Below, one piece after another: positions 1 to 7,472 of a DNA stretch of 64,000 nt (positions within the stretch are counted from its first letter, which is position 1; every line of letters starts with the position of its first letter). The notes beneath the pieces were generated by a model. It was not told the origin of the DNA, ran no database searches, and worked only from the letters and a program-made list of their open reading frames with translations. The translations under genes were made by a program, and so were the position numbers. This DNA comes from Hahella sp. KA22 (lineage in GTDB: Bacteria > Pseudomonadota > Gammaproteobacteria > Pseudomonadales > Oleiphilaceae), in the NCBI RefSeq assembly GCF_004135205.1, contig NZ_CP035490.1, forward strand, positions 6,501,501 to 6,565,500, read 5' to 3'.

Positions 1-491
1 ACTACGCTCTTGAAGTGAGTCATATCCAGATTGGGAAACCGATAGCTGAAGCCCCGCAATACACCCGCCTGATGACAGTTTTTCAGGCGGTCCGCCCGAT
101 CAGCGCCTTCTTCCTCGGGTTTCTTTTTGAGAACAAATGCAGATACTGTCGACGTATATAGCGAAGAGGAAAGCCACATGGCGTTGAGGGCGTCCTTGTC
201 GTTATAGCCAGTGGTGGTAAGCAGGCCATCTAACTGGCCCTGTCCCAGCATCAGCGTTATGCGAGGTCGAGGATAGCTTTTCAGCTCGAAGTTCACACCC
301 GCCCGGGTTAATGCCTCATAGACAATTTCATAATCGATCCCTGTCGCTTTACCGTCCTCCAAGTGATAGACATAGGGCTCAACTTCCTCGGCGACAGCTA
401 AGTCCAGATGTAGATTTTCGGCGCGGCTGTCCTGCAGAGACAACCCCGCCAAGGTCAGCAGCGTTAAGCTCGTCAGTTTCATTAAGGACAT
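1..491 (-). CDS. Periplasmic solute-binding protein (SBP_bac_3-like), C-terminus outside window
   Basis: A reverse-strand frame starts at ATG 491 (a second in-frame ATG lies three codons on) and stays open to the window edge, so only about the first 160 residues are present. The N-terminus is a signal peptide with a Leu/Thr-rich core. The mature part (LAVAEEVEPYVYHLEDG, then GIDYEIVYEALTRAG) follows the start of family 3 extracellular solute-binding proteins, which bind amino acids or other small polar ligands in the periplasm. No transporter gene is visible beside it, so the ligand is unknown and a stand-alone sensor-type role is possible. No strong ribosome binding site separates the two candidate starts. 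Confidence 0.7.
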   Translation of the reverse strand, partial: MSLMKLTSLTLLTLAGLSLQDSRAENLHLDLAVAEEVEPYVYHLEDGKATGIDYEIVYEALTRAGVNFELKSYPRPRITLMLGQGQLDGLLTTTGYNDKDALNAMWLSSSLYTSTVSAFVLKKKPEEEGADRADRLKNCHQAGVLRGFSYRFPNLDMTHFKSV

Positions 492-1016
492 GTGTTTACC
501 GCGTTGCAATGACACGACGCCAGGCTCGTCCTTGACCGCCTGTATTCAAATGAGCGTGTTTATAAAGAAGATTAGTAAGCCGCTGTCTGCTTGTCCAACG
601 GCAAGGCCGCTATCCAGATTAATTTGACCCTCGCTGCATGCTGGATATTTTTTACGCCGCAACTACCCTTAGGAAAAGGCGGTCAAGGCAAAACAAGGGC
701 CTATCTGTATAAAACCGAGAGCACTTCACCATCAGCGATAGCACTGTGAGCGTCAACGCCTGTGCGGACGTAACGGTTTTAAAGTTGAGATCTCGACCGG
801 GCTCCGAACCGTCCTTATATTAATCCGGCAGACAAATAGCTTCCTTCTATTTGTCTGCAACGACAGGGCCTGCACAGGTCAGGCCCTGTCTCCCGCGGCT
901 TGTCGCCGCGCAGGCGCGTCCATGCGCCTGGTGATTAACATGCCAATATCATTGCCATGTTAATATACAAAATTCATAAGAAAAACCGACGCCTCAAGGG
1001 AAGCAGGGTTCGAACA
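492..1016. other. Long intergenic region between divergent genes
   Basis: There is no supported gene in these 525 bases. The left part has no clear motif. The right part (828-964) holds five consecutive perfect inverted repeats, listed separately, that lie directly upstream of the porin gene. Promoters for both divergent genes should lie here, but I cannot assign -35/-10 boxes with confidence. Confidence 0.7.
828..964. repeat. Run of five consecutive inverted repeats in the porin upstream region
   Basis: Five perfect inverted repeats follow each other. GCAGACAAATAG (828-839) pairs with 847-858 (12 bp, 7-nt loop). GACAGGGCCT (862-871) pairs with 881-890 (10 bp, 9-nt loop). CGCGGC (894-899) pairs with 905-910 (6 bp, 5-nt loop). 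CAGGCGC (911-917) pairs with 924-930 (7 bp, 6-nt loop). ATTAACATG (934-942) pairs with 956-964 (9 bp, 13-nt loop). The stems are unrelated in sequence and no T-tract follows. Both flanking genes read away from this region, so these are not terminators of either. They may be a structured leader or DNA-level sites. Confidence 0.75.
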
Positions 1017-2183
1017 ATGAGAATAAAAGAGACTTGTATAAATCTTGGCCTCTCAACACTGTGTATCGTGACCCCGGCCCACGCCGACAACGACAGAATT
1101 CACTTCAACGGATTCGGCAGTATCGTCGCCGCTACTACCTTTGACGATGAAAAACCTTATTTTTCCTACGACGACGACCTTAACTTCAAGAACGAGTCCC
1201 TGTTCGGCCTTCAGGTGCGTGGCGACATGGGAGAAAACCTCTCCGCCACGGCGCAGATCATCGCTCGCGGTTCAGAAGATCATGACGCCGAGTTCGACTG
1301 GGCCTATGTCACCTACGCTATCGACAATAATTGGACCATCAAGGCGGGTCGTTTCAGAACGCCTTTTTTCGAGTACAGCGACACCATTGATGTCGGCTAC
1401 ACTTACCACTGGGTCAGGCCCCCCAAATTTGTTTACGTGCCCCTGTTTAAAAACCTGGACGGTTTGAACATTACCTACGCCTCACAAATTCGTCAGTTCG
1501 ACTCCACCCTGAACTTCTTCTATGGCTCCGTGCAAGAGGATATCCCCATCGGCCAGGTGGATCTGAAGTTCGTCTACGGCGGCTCTTGGCGCATCGGCGT
1601 TGACTGGATCAGCATGCGCTTCTCCTACTTCCGCTCGAAACTCTCCATTCCCGCCATCGCCCCAGGCCTGGACAACATACTGCCCCCGGAAGATCCAAGC
1701 GCTCCAGCGCCTTCCGGCCCAACCGTGTCAGAGGAAGTCGCCGACGCCATCCGCGCCAATGACGATCGCGGCGCCTTCGGCAGCATTTCTTTGAAAGTGG
1801 AATACGATAACTTTTTCGCCGTGGCGGAAGTGACCAGATCGGAAATTGAAGACAGCATCTTCCCTGATCCGTTGGGATATTATGCCTCCATTGGCTACAC
1901 CATGGGTAAGTTTACTCCCCACCTTACTTATGAGGTTTTCGACACCAGTCCGAGAAACAATATTCTCGACGGGGTGTCTGAATCCGATCCTGTTTACTCG
2001 ACATTGGAAGGCATCATTGAGGGCACGGATCAGGACAATACAATTATCACGATCGGCGTACGTTATGACTTCCATCACAGCGCTTCTCTAAAGTTCGACT
2101 TCAGTAAAATAAACTACGACAAGGACGGGCCTAACCGCATCGACACCCAATTATTCAGCACTGCGATTAGTTTCGTTTTTTAA
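1017..2183 (+). CDS. Outer-membrane porin-like beta-barrel protein
   Basis: This predicted 388-residue exported protein probably forms an outer-membrane beta-barrel for solute passage. The frame is open from 957, but ATG 1017 gives a normal signal peptide ending PAHA before DNDRIHF. The mature chain has alternating amphipathic segments rich in Tyr, Phe and Asp, with short turns, and it ends in Phe (AISFVF), the usual C-terminal aromatic signature for BAM-assisted insertion. A Pro/Ala/Ser-rich stretch near residues 220-245 is probably an extracellular loop. The PstS-like gene begins 11 bases downstream, so the two look cotranscribed, and the pairing hints at phosphate or another anion as substrate. 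The specific porin family is not identified. Confidence 0.7.
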   Translation: MRIKETCINLGLSTLCIVTPAHADNDRIHFNGFGSIVAATTFDDEKPYFSYDDDLNFKNESLFGLQVRGDMGENLSATAQIIARGSEDHDAEFDWAYVTYAIDNNWTIKAGRFRTPFFEYSDTIDVGYTYHWVRPPKFVYVPLFKNLDGLNITYASQIRQFDSTLNFFYGSVQEDIPIGQVDLKFVYGGSWRIGVDWISMRFSYFRSKLSIPAIAPGLDNILPPEDPSAPAPSGPTVSEEVADAIRANDDRGAFGSISLKVEYDNFFAVAEVTRSEIEDSIFPDPLGYYASIGYTMGKFTPHLTYEVFDTSPRNNILDGVSESDPVYSTLEGIIEGTDQDNTIITIGVRYDFHHSASLKFDFSKINYDKDGPNRIDTQLFSTAISFVF

Positions 2184-2194
2184 GGAGCGCCGAC

Positions 2195-2617
2195 ATGTTA
2201 AGAATCATTACTATCGTGTTCGCTCTCATCTACCCGCTCCTGCAGGCGCAAGCAGTGGAGGCTGAAGTCGCGGTCATCATAAACCCCAAAGCGAATCTGG
2301 ATCTGAGCAACGAAGATATACAGAAACTGTTCATGGCGAAGCAGGCTTTCCTGCCCAACGGAGAGAAAGCGACCATCGTCTCTATCGATAGTTCTTCCGC
2401 ATTGTTCCAGGAATTTTGCGCCAAAGTCGTCAACAAAGGCTCACGCCAGTTCCTCTCCTACTGGTCCCGACTGATCTTCACCGGTAAAGCCGCCCCCATG
2501 ATCACCGCCACCAGCAATCAGGACATAAAAGAGCTGGTGGCGAAGAATCCCAACTACATCGGATTTATATCCGCCGCGGACTTGGATGATACGGTGAAGG
2601 CGGTAAAAACATACTAA
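2195..2617 (+). CDS. Small PstS-like periplasmic protein
   Basis: The 140-residue protein has a clear signal peptide (hydrophobic core ending QAQA). The mature domain contains INPKANLDLSNEDIQKLFM and FLSYWSRLIFTGKA, and resembles the short PBP_like (PstS-like) proteins annotated as phosphate ABC transporter substrate-binding proteins. At this size it matches only one lobe of a full PstS (about 320 residues), so binding and delivery to an ABC permease is not assured. An AAGGAG-like site precedes ATG 2195. It follows the porin gene by 11 bases, and no pstCAB genes are near. Confidence 0.72.
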   Translation: MLRIITIVFALIYPLLQAQAVEAEVAVIINPKANLDLSNEDIQKLFMAKQAFLPNGEKATIVSIDSSSALFQEFCAKVVNKGSRQFLSYWSRLIFTGKAAPMITATSNQDIKELVAKNPNYIGFISAADLDDTVKAVKTY

Positions 2618-2925
2618 GACTTATTAAAATGGTCGCCTCACACAACGGTGTAAAACCTCTTCCATACCTTGTGGTGGCGCATAATCTATTCTCGGTTTGA
2701 GGCGTCCCAATCAATTAATCAGTATGCCGTTCCTTTTAATTTCTTCTTTGACTCGACAATCTTCCAGCTCAGGAAGGTGCTAGCCTGAAGTCATTCTATC
2801 CGCCATTTGATTCCAATCTAAAACTACGCGCCCTCCCGCACAGTCTCCTCAAGATGAATGCGGGATGACTGACGCGAGCCATCCCTGCGCCCAATACTAT
2901 GAGTAACCCATGTCAGACGATAGTT
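2618..2925. other. Intergenic region between convergent genes
   Basis: There is no supported gene in these 308 bases. One 7-bp inverted repeat (TCCCGCA ... TGCGGGA, near 2840-2870) has an 18-nt loop and no T-tract. I see no clear rho-independent terminator for either converging gene. Confidence 0.6.
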
Positions 2926-3789
2926 TCAGCCTGGATCTGCGTGTTGCTTGCGATACTTGAGTGGCGACTCGTTAAAGTACTTGGCGAAGACCTCATAAAA
3001 CCGGGTGACGGAAGAGAACCCACTGGCGAAAGCGATCTCAATCACCTGATCCTGAGAATACAGCAATAATCGGCGAGCATGATTCACTCGTAAATCAGTC
3101 AGATACTCCAGTACGGACATCCCTACGGCTTTCTTAAACACACTCATGGCGAAATTTTTGTGTAGCCCGACTCCGTCAGCCACATCAGCAATCGTGATGG
3201 GGGTTCGATAGTTGCCATTAATAAACTCCACCATGCAATGCGCATGATGCAAGTGCCGGCTGCGGTATTCGCCACAGCCAGCGCCTTGTCCGGATTTACA
3301 GGGATTACGCATGATCATGCGGCGCAAAAACAGGGTGATCTCGTCCAGCACCAAATCCTGCAGCGGTCCATCCAGACACCGCAGTTCCTGCACCCAACGC
3401 TCTACCGAATCCAGAGATAACAAGCCCGTTGCACTAGAGCGATAAGGCGTCCCGCGAATCAGCAAATGTTTGAACATTTCATTCGCACACATATCCGTGA
3501 GTAGAAACAAAGGCAGGCGTAACTGTAACAGCAAGGCGCTCTTATCCGCAGATACTATCTGATGCCTGTGTAGCGCGGAAAAACAGATGACGTCGCCGTT
3601 TTCCAGCTCGTACAACTGATCGAGGTAGCTCAGCCTCATGGAGCCTGACAGAAGGATATTGATTTCAAGGTGACAGTGTTGATGTGAGCCTCTCATGATC
3701 TCGGGCTCACCAAAGTGAAAACTGACCAGTCCAGAGTCGTCAGCATGCGAATTGGCGTCATGCCTATCGTGAATAGAAGGACTTTTCAT
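2926..3789 (-). CDS. AraC family transcriptional regulator (first paralogue)
   Basis: The 287-residue DNA-binding regulator has an N-terminal cupin-like ligand domain (HQHCHLEINILLSG near residues 37-50) and a C-terminal AraC double helix-turn-helix domain (about 190-280). The second HTH contains IAFASGFSSVTRFYEVFAKY, the typical AraC signature. It closely resembles the regulator at 6464-7318 along its whole length, and the two flank the fructokinase/isomerase operon, so control of sugar genes is likely. The upstream region carries an inverted repeat and a direct repeat, annotated separately. The effector is unknown. Confidence 0.85.
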   Translation of the reverse strand: MKSPSIHDRHDANSHADDSGLVSFHFGEPEIMRGSHQHCHLEINILLSGSMRLSYLDQLYELENGDVICFSALHRHQIVSADKSALLLQLRLPLFLLTDMCANEMFKHLLIRGTPYRSSATGLLSLDSVERWVQELRCLDGPLQDLVLDEITLFLRRMIMRNPCKSGQGAGCGEYRSRHLHHAHCMVEFINGNYRTPITIADVADGVGLHKNFAMSVFKKAVGMSVLEYLTDLRVNHARRLLLYSQDQVIEIAFASGFSSVTRFYEVFAKYFNESPLKYRKQHADPG

Positions 3790-3802
3790 TGCTTTCCCCG
3801 TG

Positions 3803-3817
3803 TTATTTTTATTCAGG
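3803..3817 (-). promoter_or_regulatory. 15-bp element shared by the leaders of both AraC genes
   Basis: TTATTTTTATTCAGG (plus-strand reading) is identical to 7334-7348, just upstream of the second AraC gene. It lies 14 bases before the start here and 16 bases before the start there. It may be a promoter -10 region, a translation control site, or a remnant of the gene duplication. Confidence 0.5.
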
Positions 3818-3854
3818 AATAAGCGAGACTACTCAGTAGTGTCAGACCAATGGC

Positions 3855-3891
3855 AAATATATTCCACATAAACGAAAAATGGAATATATTT
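3855..3891. promoter_or_regulatory. 11-bp inverted repeat upstream of AraC gene
   Basis: AAATATATTCC at 3855-3865 and GGAATATATTT at 3881-3891 form a perfect inverted repeat with a 15-nt spacer. It lies 66-102 bases upstream of the AraC start at 3789. It is AT-rich with no adjacent T-run, so an operator is more likely than a terminator. Confidence 0.5.
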
Positions 3892-3903
3892 TCCGATAAA
3901 TCA

Positions 3904-3938
3904 TATCTGACTCAAATATTTCTATCTGACTGAATATC
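3904..3938. promoter_or_regulatory. Direct repeat, possible AraC-type binding sites
   Basis: ATCTGACT occurs at 3905-3912 and 3924-3931, followed by similar AT-rich tails (CAAATAT and GAATATC), a 19-bp period. AraC family proteins often bind direct repeats about two helical turns apart. Whether these are their sites is inference. Confidence 0.4.
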
Positions 3939-4095
3939 TCTTACTTACTGCGTTCCGGCTTGGGGGCATTTTTAGTTTTTGTTGTTTTTTTACTTCATTT
4001 TTACAGTTCCACATTCTAACGCCAGCATGGACAAAAAAACAACAAACCATCTTATTTTTAACCAATAACTGGCCTGACTCCTTAAAAGAAAGCAC

Positions 4096-4129
4096 AAAAA
4101 AACCGCTTATCTTTTTCAGAGATAAGCGG
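4096..4129 (-). terminator. Rho-independent terminator of the isomerase/fructokinase operon
   Basis: Read on the minus strand, CCGCTTATCT (4129-4120) pairs with AGATAAGCGG (4112-4103), a perfect 10-bp stem with a 7-nt loop, followed by seven U residues (4102-4096). It lies about 60 bases beyond the isomerase stop. Confidence 0.88.
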
Positions 4130-4190
4130 CTATTCATTTATCAAAATCGCCAAAAAGAAAGAAAAATTACCTACATTACTGATCAACCCG

Positions 4191-5396
4191 TCAGACTGAT
4201 AAAGCGCGCAGCACGCGCAATGTCTCCAGACAGGCGTTCAATGAGTGATAGTCACACTTCGCGCCAGCTTCACTCTTCTTATCAGTGACTTTGGAGTTAT
4301 CCGCATTAAGTATTCGATACCAGGCGCCATGGTCATGGTCGACAAAATGCGCCCAGGAATATTCCCAAAGACGCTCATACCAGCGCCAATAGCCTTCTTC
4401 TCCTGTCGCCTCGCCCAGCAACGCCGCCGCCGCGAAGCTTTCCGCCTGCACCCAGAAATATTTATCGTCATCGCAAATACTCTGGTCTAGAGCAAAGCCG
4501 TAAAACAGTCCGCCGTGGCGATCATCCCAGGCGGCTTCCATAGCACGATCAAACAGCTCACGCGCTTTGGCGGTCAGCCAGGGTAAATCGCTGTGACGGG
4601 CGAGCATCAACAACAGCTTGGTCCATTCAGTCTGATGACCTGGCTGAAATCCCCAGGGCTTATAGAGGTTCTTGGGATCGTCTTTGTTGTAGTCCCAATC
4701 GATATCCAGATCCTGGGTGAAGTGTTCCCACACCAGCCCATCTGATTTCCCTCCAAGCTCCAGGACAACCTTTTCCGCAAGCGCAATGGCGCGCGACAGA
4801 AAACGTGAGTCCGACGTGGCTTCATAGGCGGCGATCATCGCCTCGCAGGCGTGCATATTAGCGTTCTGGCCACGATAGGCCGACACCTGACTCCAGTCAG
4901 CGCTGATTTCATCCGCATAGAGACCTTGTTGAGGCTGCCAGAAGTGTTTTTCCATCAGCTCCCAAGCCGCGTACAGATCTTCACGCGCTGACTCTTCTCC
5001 GGCGCTGACTGACGAAGCGAACGCCAGAATCAGGAAGGCGTAACCATAGCAGTACTGCCGTAGGTCTGTGGGTTGGTAATCCTTGAAGGTCCACACATAA
5101 CCGGGCGCATCCGCCCTTTTGTGCGTCTCACGCAGATAAGCCAGTCCGTGTTCGGCCCACTCCAGCCATTGCGCCCGCTCCTCTTCATTGCGTGCCTCCA
5201 AAAACTGGTGCGCCTGATAAAAGTTGAACGTCATCCGGCAACTGCTGACCAGATGTTTGTCTCCCGGAGAAAACACGCGGCCGTCGTCAAAATAGTTTTG
5301 AAAATAACCGCCTCGCTCGTCACGGCCTGCGCGCAGATAGAAATCCAGTATCTCGCGGCTATGCGCAGTTAAAAAATCCCTGCTTCTGAAATTCAT
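4191..5396 (-). CDS. AGE-family sugar epimerase/isomerase, probably D-mannose isomerase
   Basis: The 401-residue protein has the (alpha/alpha)6 pattern of the N-acylglucosamine 2-epimerase superfamily, with motifs such as RGGYFQNYFDDG near the start, GYAFLILAFA, NANMHACEA and GFQPGHQTEW, and conserved His and Glu residues. Family members interconvert N-acylglucosamine, mannose/fructose, or cellobiose isomers in the cytoplasm. The start ATG overlaps the fructokinase stop (ATGA), so the genes are translationally coupled. A mannose-to-fructose isomerase feeding fructokinase is the most economical reading. An N-acylglucosamine or disaccharide epimerase cannot be excluded. Confidence 0.8.
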   Translation of the reverse strand: MNFRSRDFLTAHSREILDFYLRAGRDERGGYFQNYFDDGRVFSPGDKHLVSSCRMTFNFYQAHQFLEARNEEERAQWLEWAEHGLAYLRETHKRADAPGYVWTFKDYQPTDLRQYCYGYAFLILAFASSVSAGEESAREDLYAAWELMEKHFWQPQQGLYADEISADWSQVSAYRGQNANMHACEAMIAAYEATSDSRFLSRAIALAEKVVLELGGKSDGLVWEHFTQDLDIDWDYNKDDPKNLYKPWGFQPGHQTEWTKLLLMLARHSDLPWLTAKARELFDRAMEAAWDDRHGGLFYGFALDQSICDDDKYFWVQAESFAAAALLGEATGEEGYWRWYERLWEYSWAHFVDHDHGAWYRILNADNSKVTDKKSEAGAKCDYHSLNACLETLRVLRALSV

Positions 5397-6364
5397 TCAC
5401 TCAGCTCCCAAAAACGACTGACTTCAGACCAGTCAGGCAATGCAGGAAAAGCTCCTTGCCGACTTACCGTTAATGCCCCGCACTGGGAAGCGAAACGCAC
5501 CAGCGCGGCGACCTGTGATTGTGAATCGAGCAGCGTCGCCTGGTCGCCGCATTTCGACAATCCAAACAATATGGCTCCCATAAACGAATCCCCCGCCGCC
5601 GTGGTGTCCACCACCTTCACCGGCGGCGTCGCTTCCTCTCCAGAAAATGCGGGGGAAACATAACGAATAGGCTTGCCGCCGTCTGTCACCAGGATCAACT
5701 TCACGCCCTGTTGCAGCCAGTTCTGACAAAGCGCTTCGGAATCAGAACCTGCAGCGAGATACTCCAGCTCATCCAGAGACAGCTTTAATAAGTGAGAAGA
5801 GGCCGCCAAACGAATGATCACGTCTTTATCCGCTTGTCCCGACGCCCACAGATTATGGCGCAGATTCACGTCAAAGCTGATAACGCAGCCGGCGTCTTTG
5901 GCCCGACGCAGCGCGCTCTCAGTGACGGCGGCGATCGAGGGTGTCGTGAGGGTGTTAGAGCAATAATGAAAGACGGAAGCGCCCGCAAACCAGTCCGGAG
6001 TGACCTGCTCCGCCTGCAAAACCATATCCGCGGAGCCATCTCGATAAAAAGAAAACGTACGCTCGCCCGAGTCGTCCAACATCACGAACGCCAGGGCGGT
6101 TTTCGCTGTCGGGTGAAACAGCAACTGGCTGGTGTCTACGCCATAGGCTTGCAGCGCATGAGCCAGAAAGCGGCCGAACTCATCTTCTCCCACCTGCCCC
6201 GCAAACCTGGCGTCGCCTCCCAGCTTGGCGATGGCCACCGCCACATTGGCTGGGGCGCCGCCTGGAAACTGTTTGAATTTGCGCAGACGCAGAGGGGCTT
6301 CCTCATCCTGTCCGATATTCAGAAAATCGATGAGGGCTTCACCAAAACAAACGACAGTGCTCAT
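5393..6364 (-). CDS. PfkB-family sugar kinase, probably fructokinase
   Basis: This 323-residue ribokinase/PfkB-family kinase phosphorylates a sugar with ATP. The N-terminal GEALIDFL and the GGAPANVAVAIAKLGG motif match PfkB signature 1, and the C-terminal DTTAAGDSFMGAI supplies the anion hole and catalytic Asp (signature 2). The sequence most resembles bacterial fructokinases (fructose to fructose 6-phosphate). It is the first gene of a two-gene operon, with an ATGA overlap into the isomerase. The second AraC gene lies 99 bases upstream in the same direction and may be cotranscribed. Confidence 0.85.
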   Translation of the reverse strand: MSTVVCFGEALIDFLNIGQDEEAPLRLRKFKQFPGGAPANVAVAIAKLGGDARFAGQVGEDEFGRFLAHALQAYGVDTSQLLFHPTAKTALAFVMLDDSGERTFSFYRDGSADMVLQAEQVTPDWFAGASVFHYCSNTLTTPSIAAVTESALRRAKDAGCVISFDVNLRHNLWASGQADKDVIIRLAASSHLLKLSLDELEYLAAGSDSEALCQNWLQQGVKLILVTDGGKPIRYVSPAFSGEEATPPVKVVDTTAAGDSFMGAILFGLSKCGDQATLLDSQSQVAALVRFASQCGALTVSRQGAFPALPDWSEVSRFWELSE

Positions 6365-6463
6365 AGTTACTAATCCGCTAAATCAGTCCGGGGCTAAACA
6401 TTATAAGTCGAAGCCGGCGATAGATTTATCACCGAAAATCCCCTGGTTATACACGTCTTCCTC

Positions 6464-7318
6464 TCACTCGTCTCCTACCAAAACGCAACTTTTCCGATAC
6501 TTTTGCGGCGACTCGCCAAAGTATTTAGCAAACACTTCGTAGAACCGCGTCACAGAAGAAAACCCGCTGGCGTAGGCGATCTGAGTCACCTGCTCTCCGG
6601 TATATTGCAACATACGTCGGGCGTGATGCACCCGCAGCGCAGTCAAGTACTCAAGAATCGACATCCCCAGGGTTTTCTTGAACAACGTCATGGCGAAGTT
6701 CTTGTGCAGCCCCACATGGTCCGCCACATCACAAACGCTAATAGACGCATGATAATTGTCATTGATGAATTGCAGCATCACCGGAATATGCTGACTGACC
6801 TTGAGTCCCGTGACGCCGGGGATCTGTTGATCAGGAGGGGTGTAACAAGCGTCCTTGAACAGGCGCCTTAACAACAGTGTGATTTCATCCAGAATGAGAT
6901 CATCCAAGGCGGGATCACACAGCCTCAATTCCGCCACCCAACGCGCCAACATAGTATCGTCCACCAACCCGGCGCAGCGCGCGCGGCAGGGAACACCATG
7001 AAACAGTTGCTGCTTTACGCCGCAGGAAAGTTGCAGGTTAAACAAGGCGAAAAGAGGGAGTCTGAAGCTGTACGCCACGGCGTCATCGCTCACAGCGCCA
7101 AACTGATGAAAGTGCAACGCGGAATAACACAGAAGGTCTCCGGCGGATAATTTCATCGTCTGTTGACCATACAGCATCTCAACACTGCCGCGGGTCAGAA
7201 TAAGGATCTCAAGATGACAGTGCTGATGCGCAGTCGTCATCGCTTCCGGCTGGTGGCGTTCGCCTTCCAGCTCAAATCCGTACGGATGGCTTTCTCGGCC
7301 ATAGGATTGACCAATCAT
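6464..7318 (-). CDS. AraC family transcriptional regulator (second paralogue)
   Basis: The 284-residue protein has the same architecture as the regulator at 2926-3789: an N-terminal cupin with HQHCHLEILILTRG and a C-terminal double HTH (VGLHKNFAM, then ITYLT-type and IAYASGFSSVTRFYEVFAKY elements). It lies just upstream of the fructokinase gene on the same strand, so it is a likely direct regulator of the isomerase/kinase operon and perhaps of the sugar ABC transporter next to it. The leader contains the shared 15-bp element at 7334-7348. The effector is unknown. Confidence 0.85.
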   Translation of the reverse strand: MIGQSYGRESHPYGFELEGERHQPEAMTTAHQHCHLEILILTRGSVEMLYGQQTMKLSAGDLLCYSALHFHQFGAVSDDAVAYSFRLPLFALFNLQLSCGVKQQLFHGVPCRARCAGLVDDTMLARWVAELRLCDPALDDLILDEITLLLRRLFKDACYTPPDQQIPGVTGLKVSQHIPVMLQFINDNYHASISVCDVADHVGLHKNFAMTLFKKTLGMSILEYLTALRVHHARRMLQYTGEQVTQIAYASGFSSVTRFYEVFAKYFGESPQKYRKSCVLVGDE

Positions 7319-7333
7319 CGCTTCACCCCCTAA

Positions 7334-7348
7334 TTATTTTTATTCAGG
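7334..7348 (-). promoter_or_regulatory. 15-bp element shared by the leaders of both AraC genes
   Basis: TTATTTTTATTCAGG is identical to 3803-3817 upstream of the first AraC gene and at nearly the same distance from the start codon. Confidence 0.5.
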
Positions 7349-7370
7349 TAAAGGCATGCCCGGGACGCAG

Positions 7371-7464
7371 TCGCCGAGGCAAAGCCTCAGCGAGCGCCAT
7401 GAGCTTGATATTTTTTAGTGAACGCAAACACGCCCGGGTCTGATTCGCAGCAGACGCTCCGGGC
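7371..7464 (-). terminator. Two tandem hairpins after the gts transporter operon
   Basis: On minus-strand RNA the first hairpin has outer stem GCCCGG (7464-7459 with 7437-7432) and inner stem GTCTG/CAGAC, with an 8-nt loop and a 3-nt bulge. The second pairs 7393-7384 with 7380-7371, a 10-bp stem with one U-G pair and a 3-nt loop. The first lies 8 bases after the gtsD stop. Neither has a good U-tract, so they may stabilise the mRNA 3' end or act with Rho. Confidence 0.5.
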
Positions 7465-7472
7465 TAAAAGCG

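Larger units (their letters stand above)
3790..4190. other. Intergenic region with terminator and regulator-type repeats
   Basis: There is no supported gene in these 401 bases; the reverse frame at 3922-4137 lacks coding character. Contents: the TTATTTTTATTCAGG element (3803-3817) just upstream of the AraC start, an 11-bp inverted repeat (3855-3891), a direct repeat (3904-3931) and a rho-independent terminator (4096-4129). Confidence 0.75.

Noticed and set aside
957-1016. Upstream ATG of the porin gene
   Set aside because: Starting at 957 would put 20 basic residues before the signal peptide and would place the start inside the last inverted repeat; ATG 1017 gives a normal signal peptide.
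3922-4137. 71-codon minus-strand ORF
   Set aside because: It overlaps the terminator at 4096-4129, lacks a ribosome binding site and has Lys/Ser-rich low-complexity content from AT-rich DNA.
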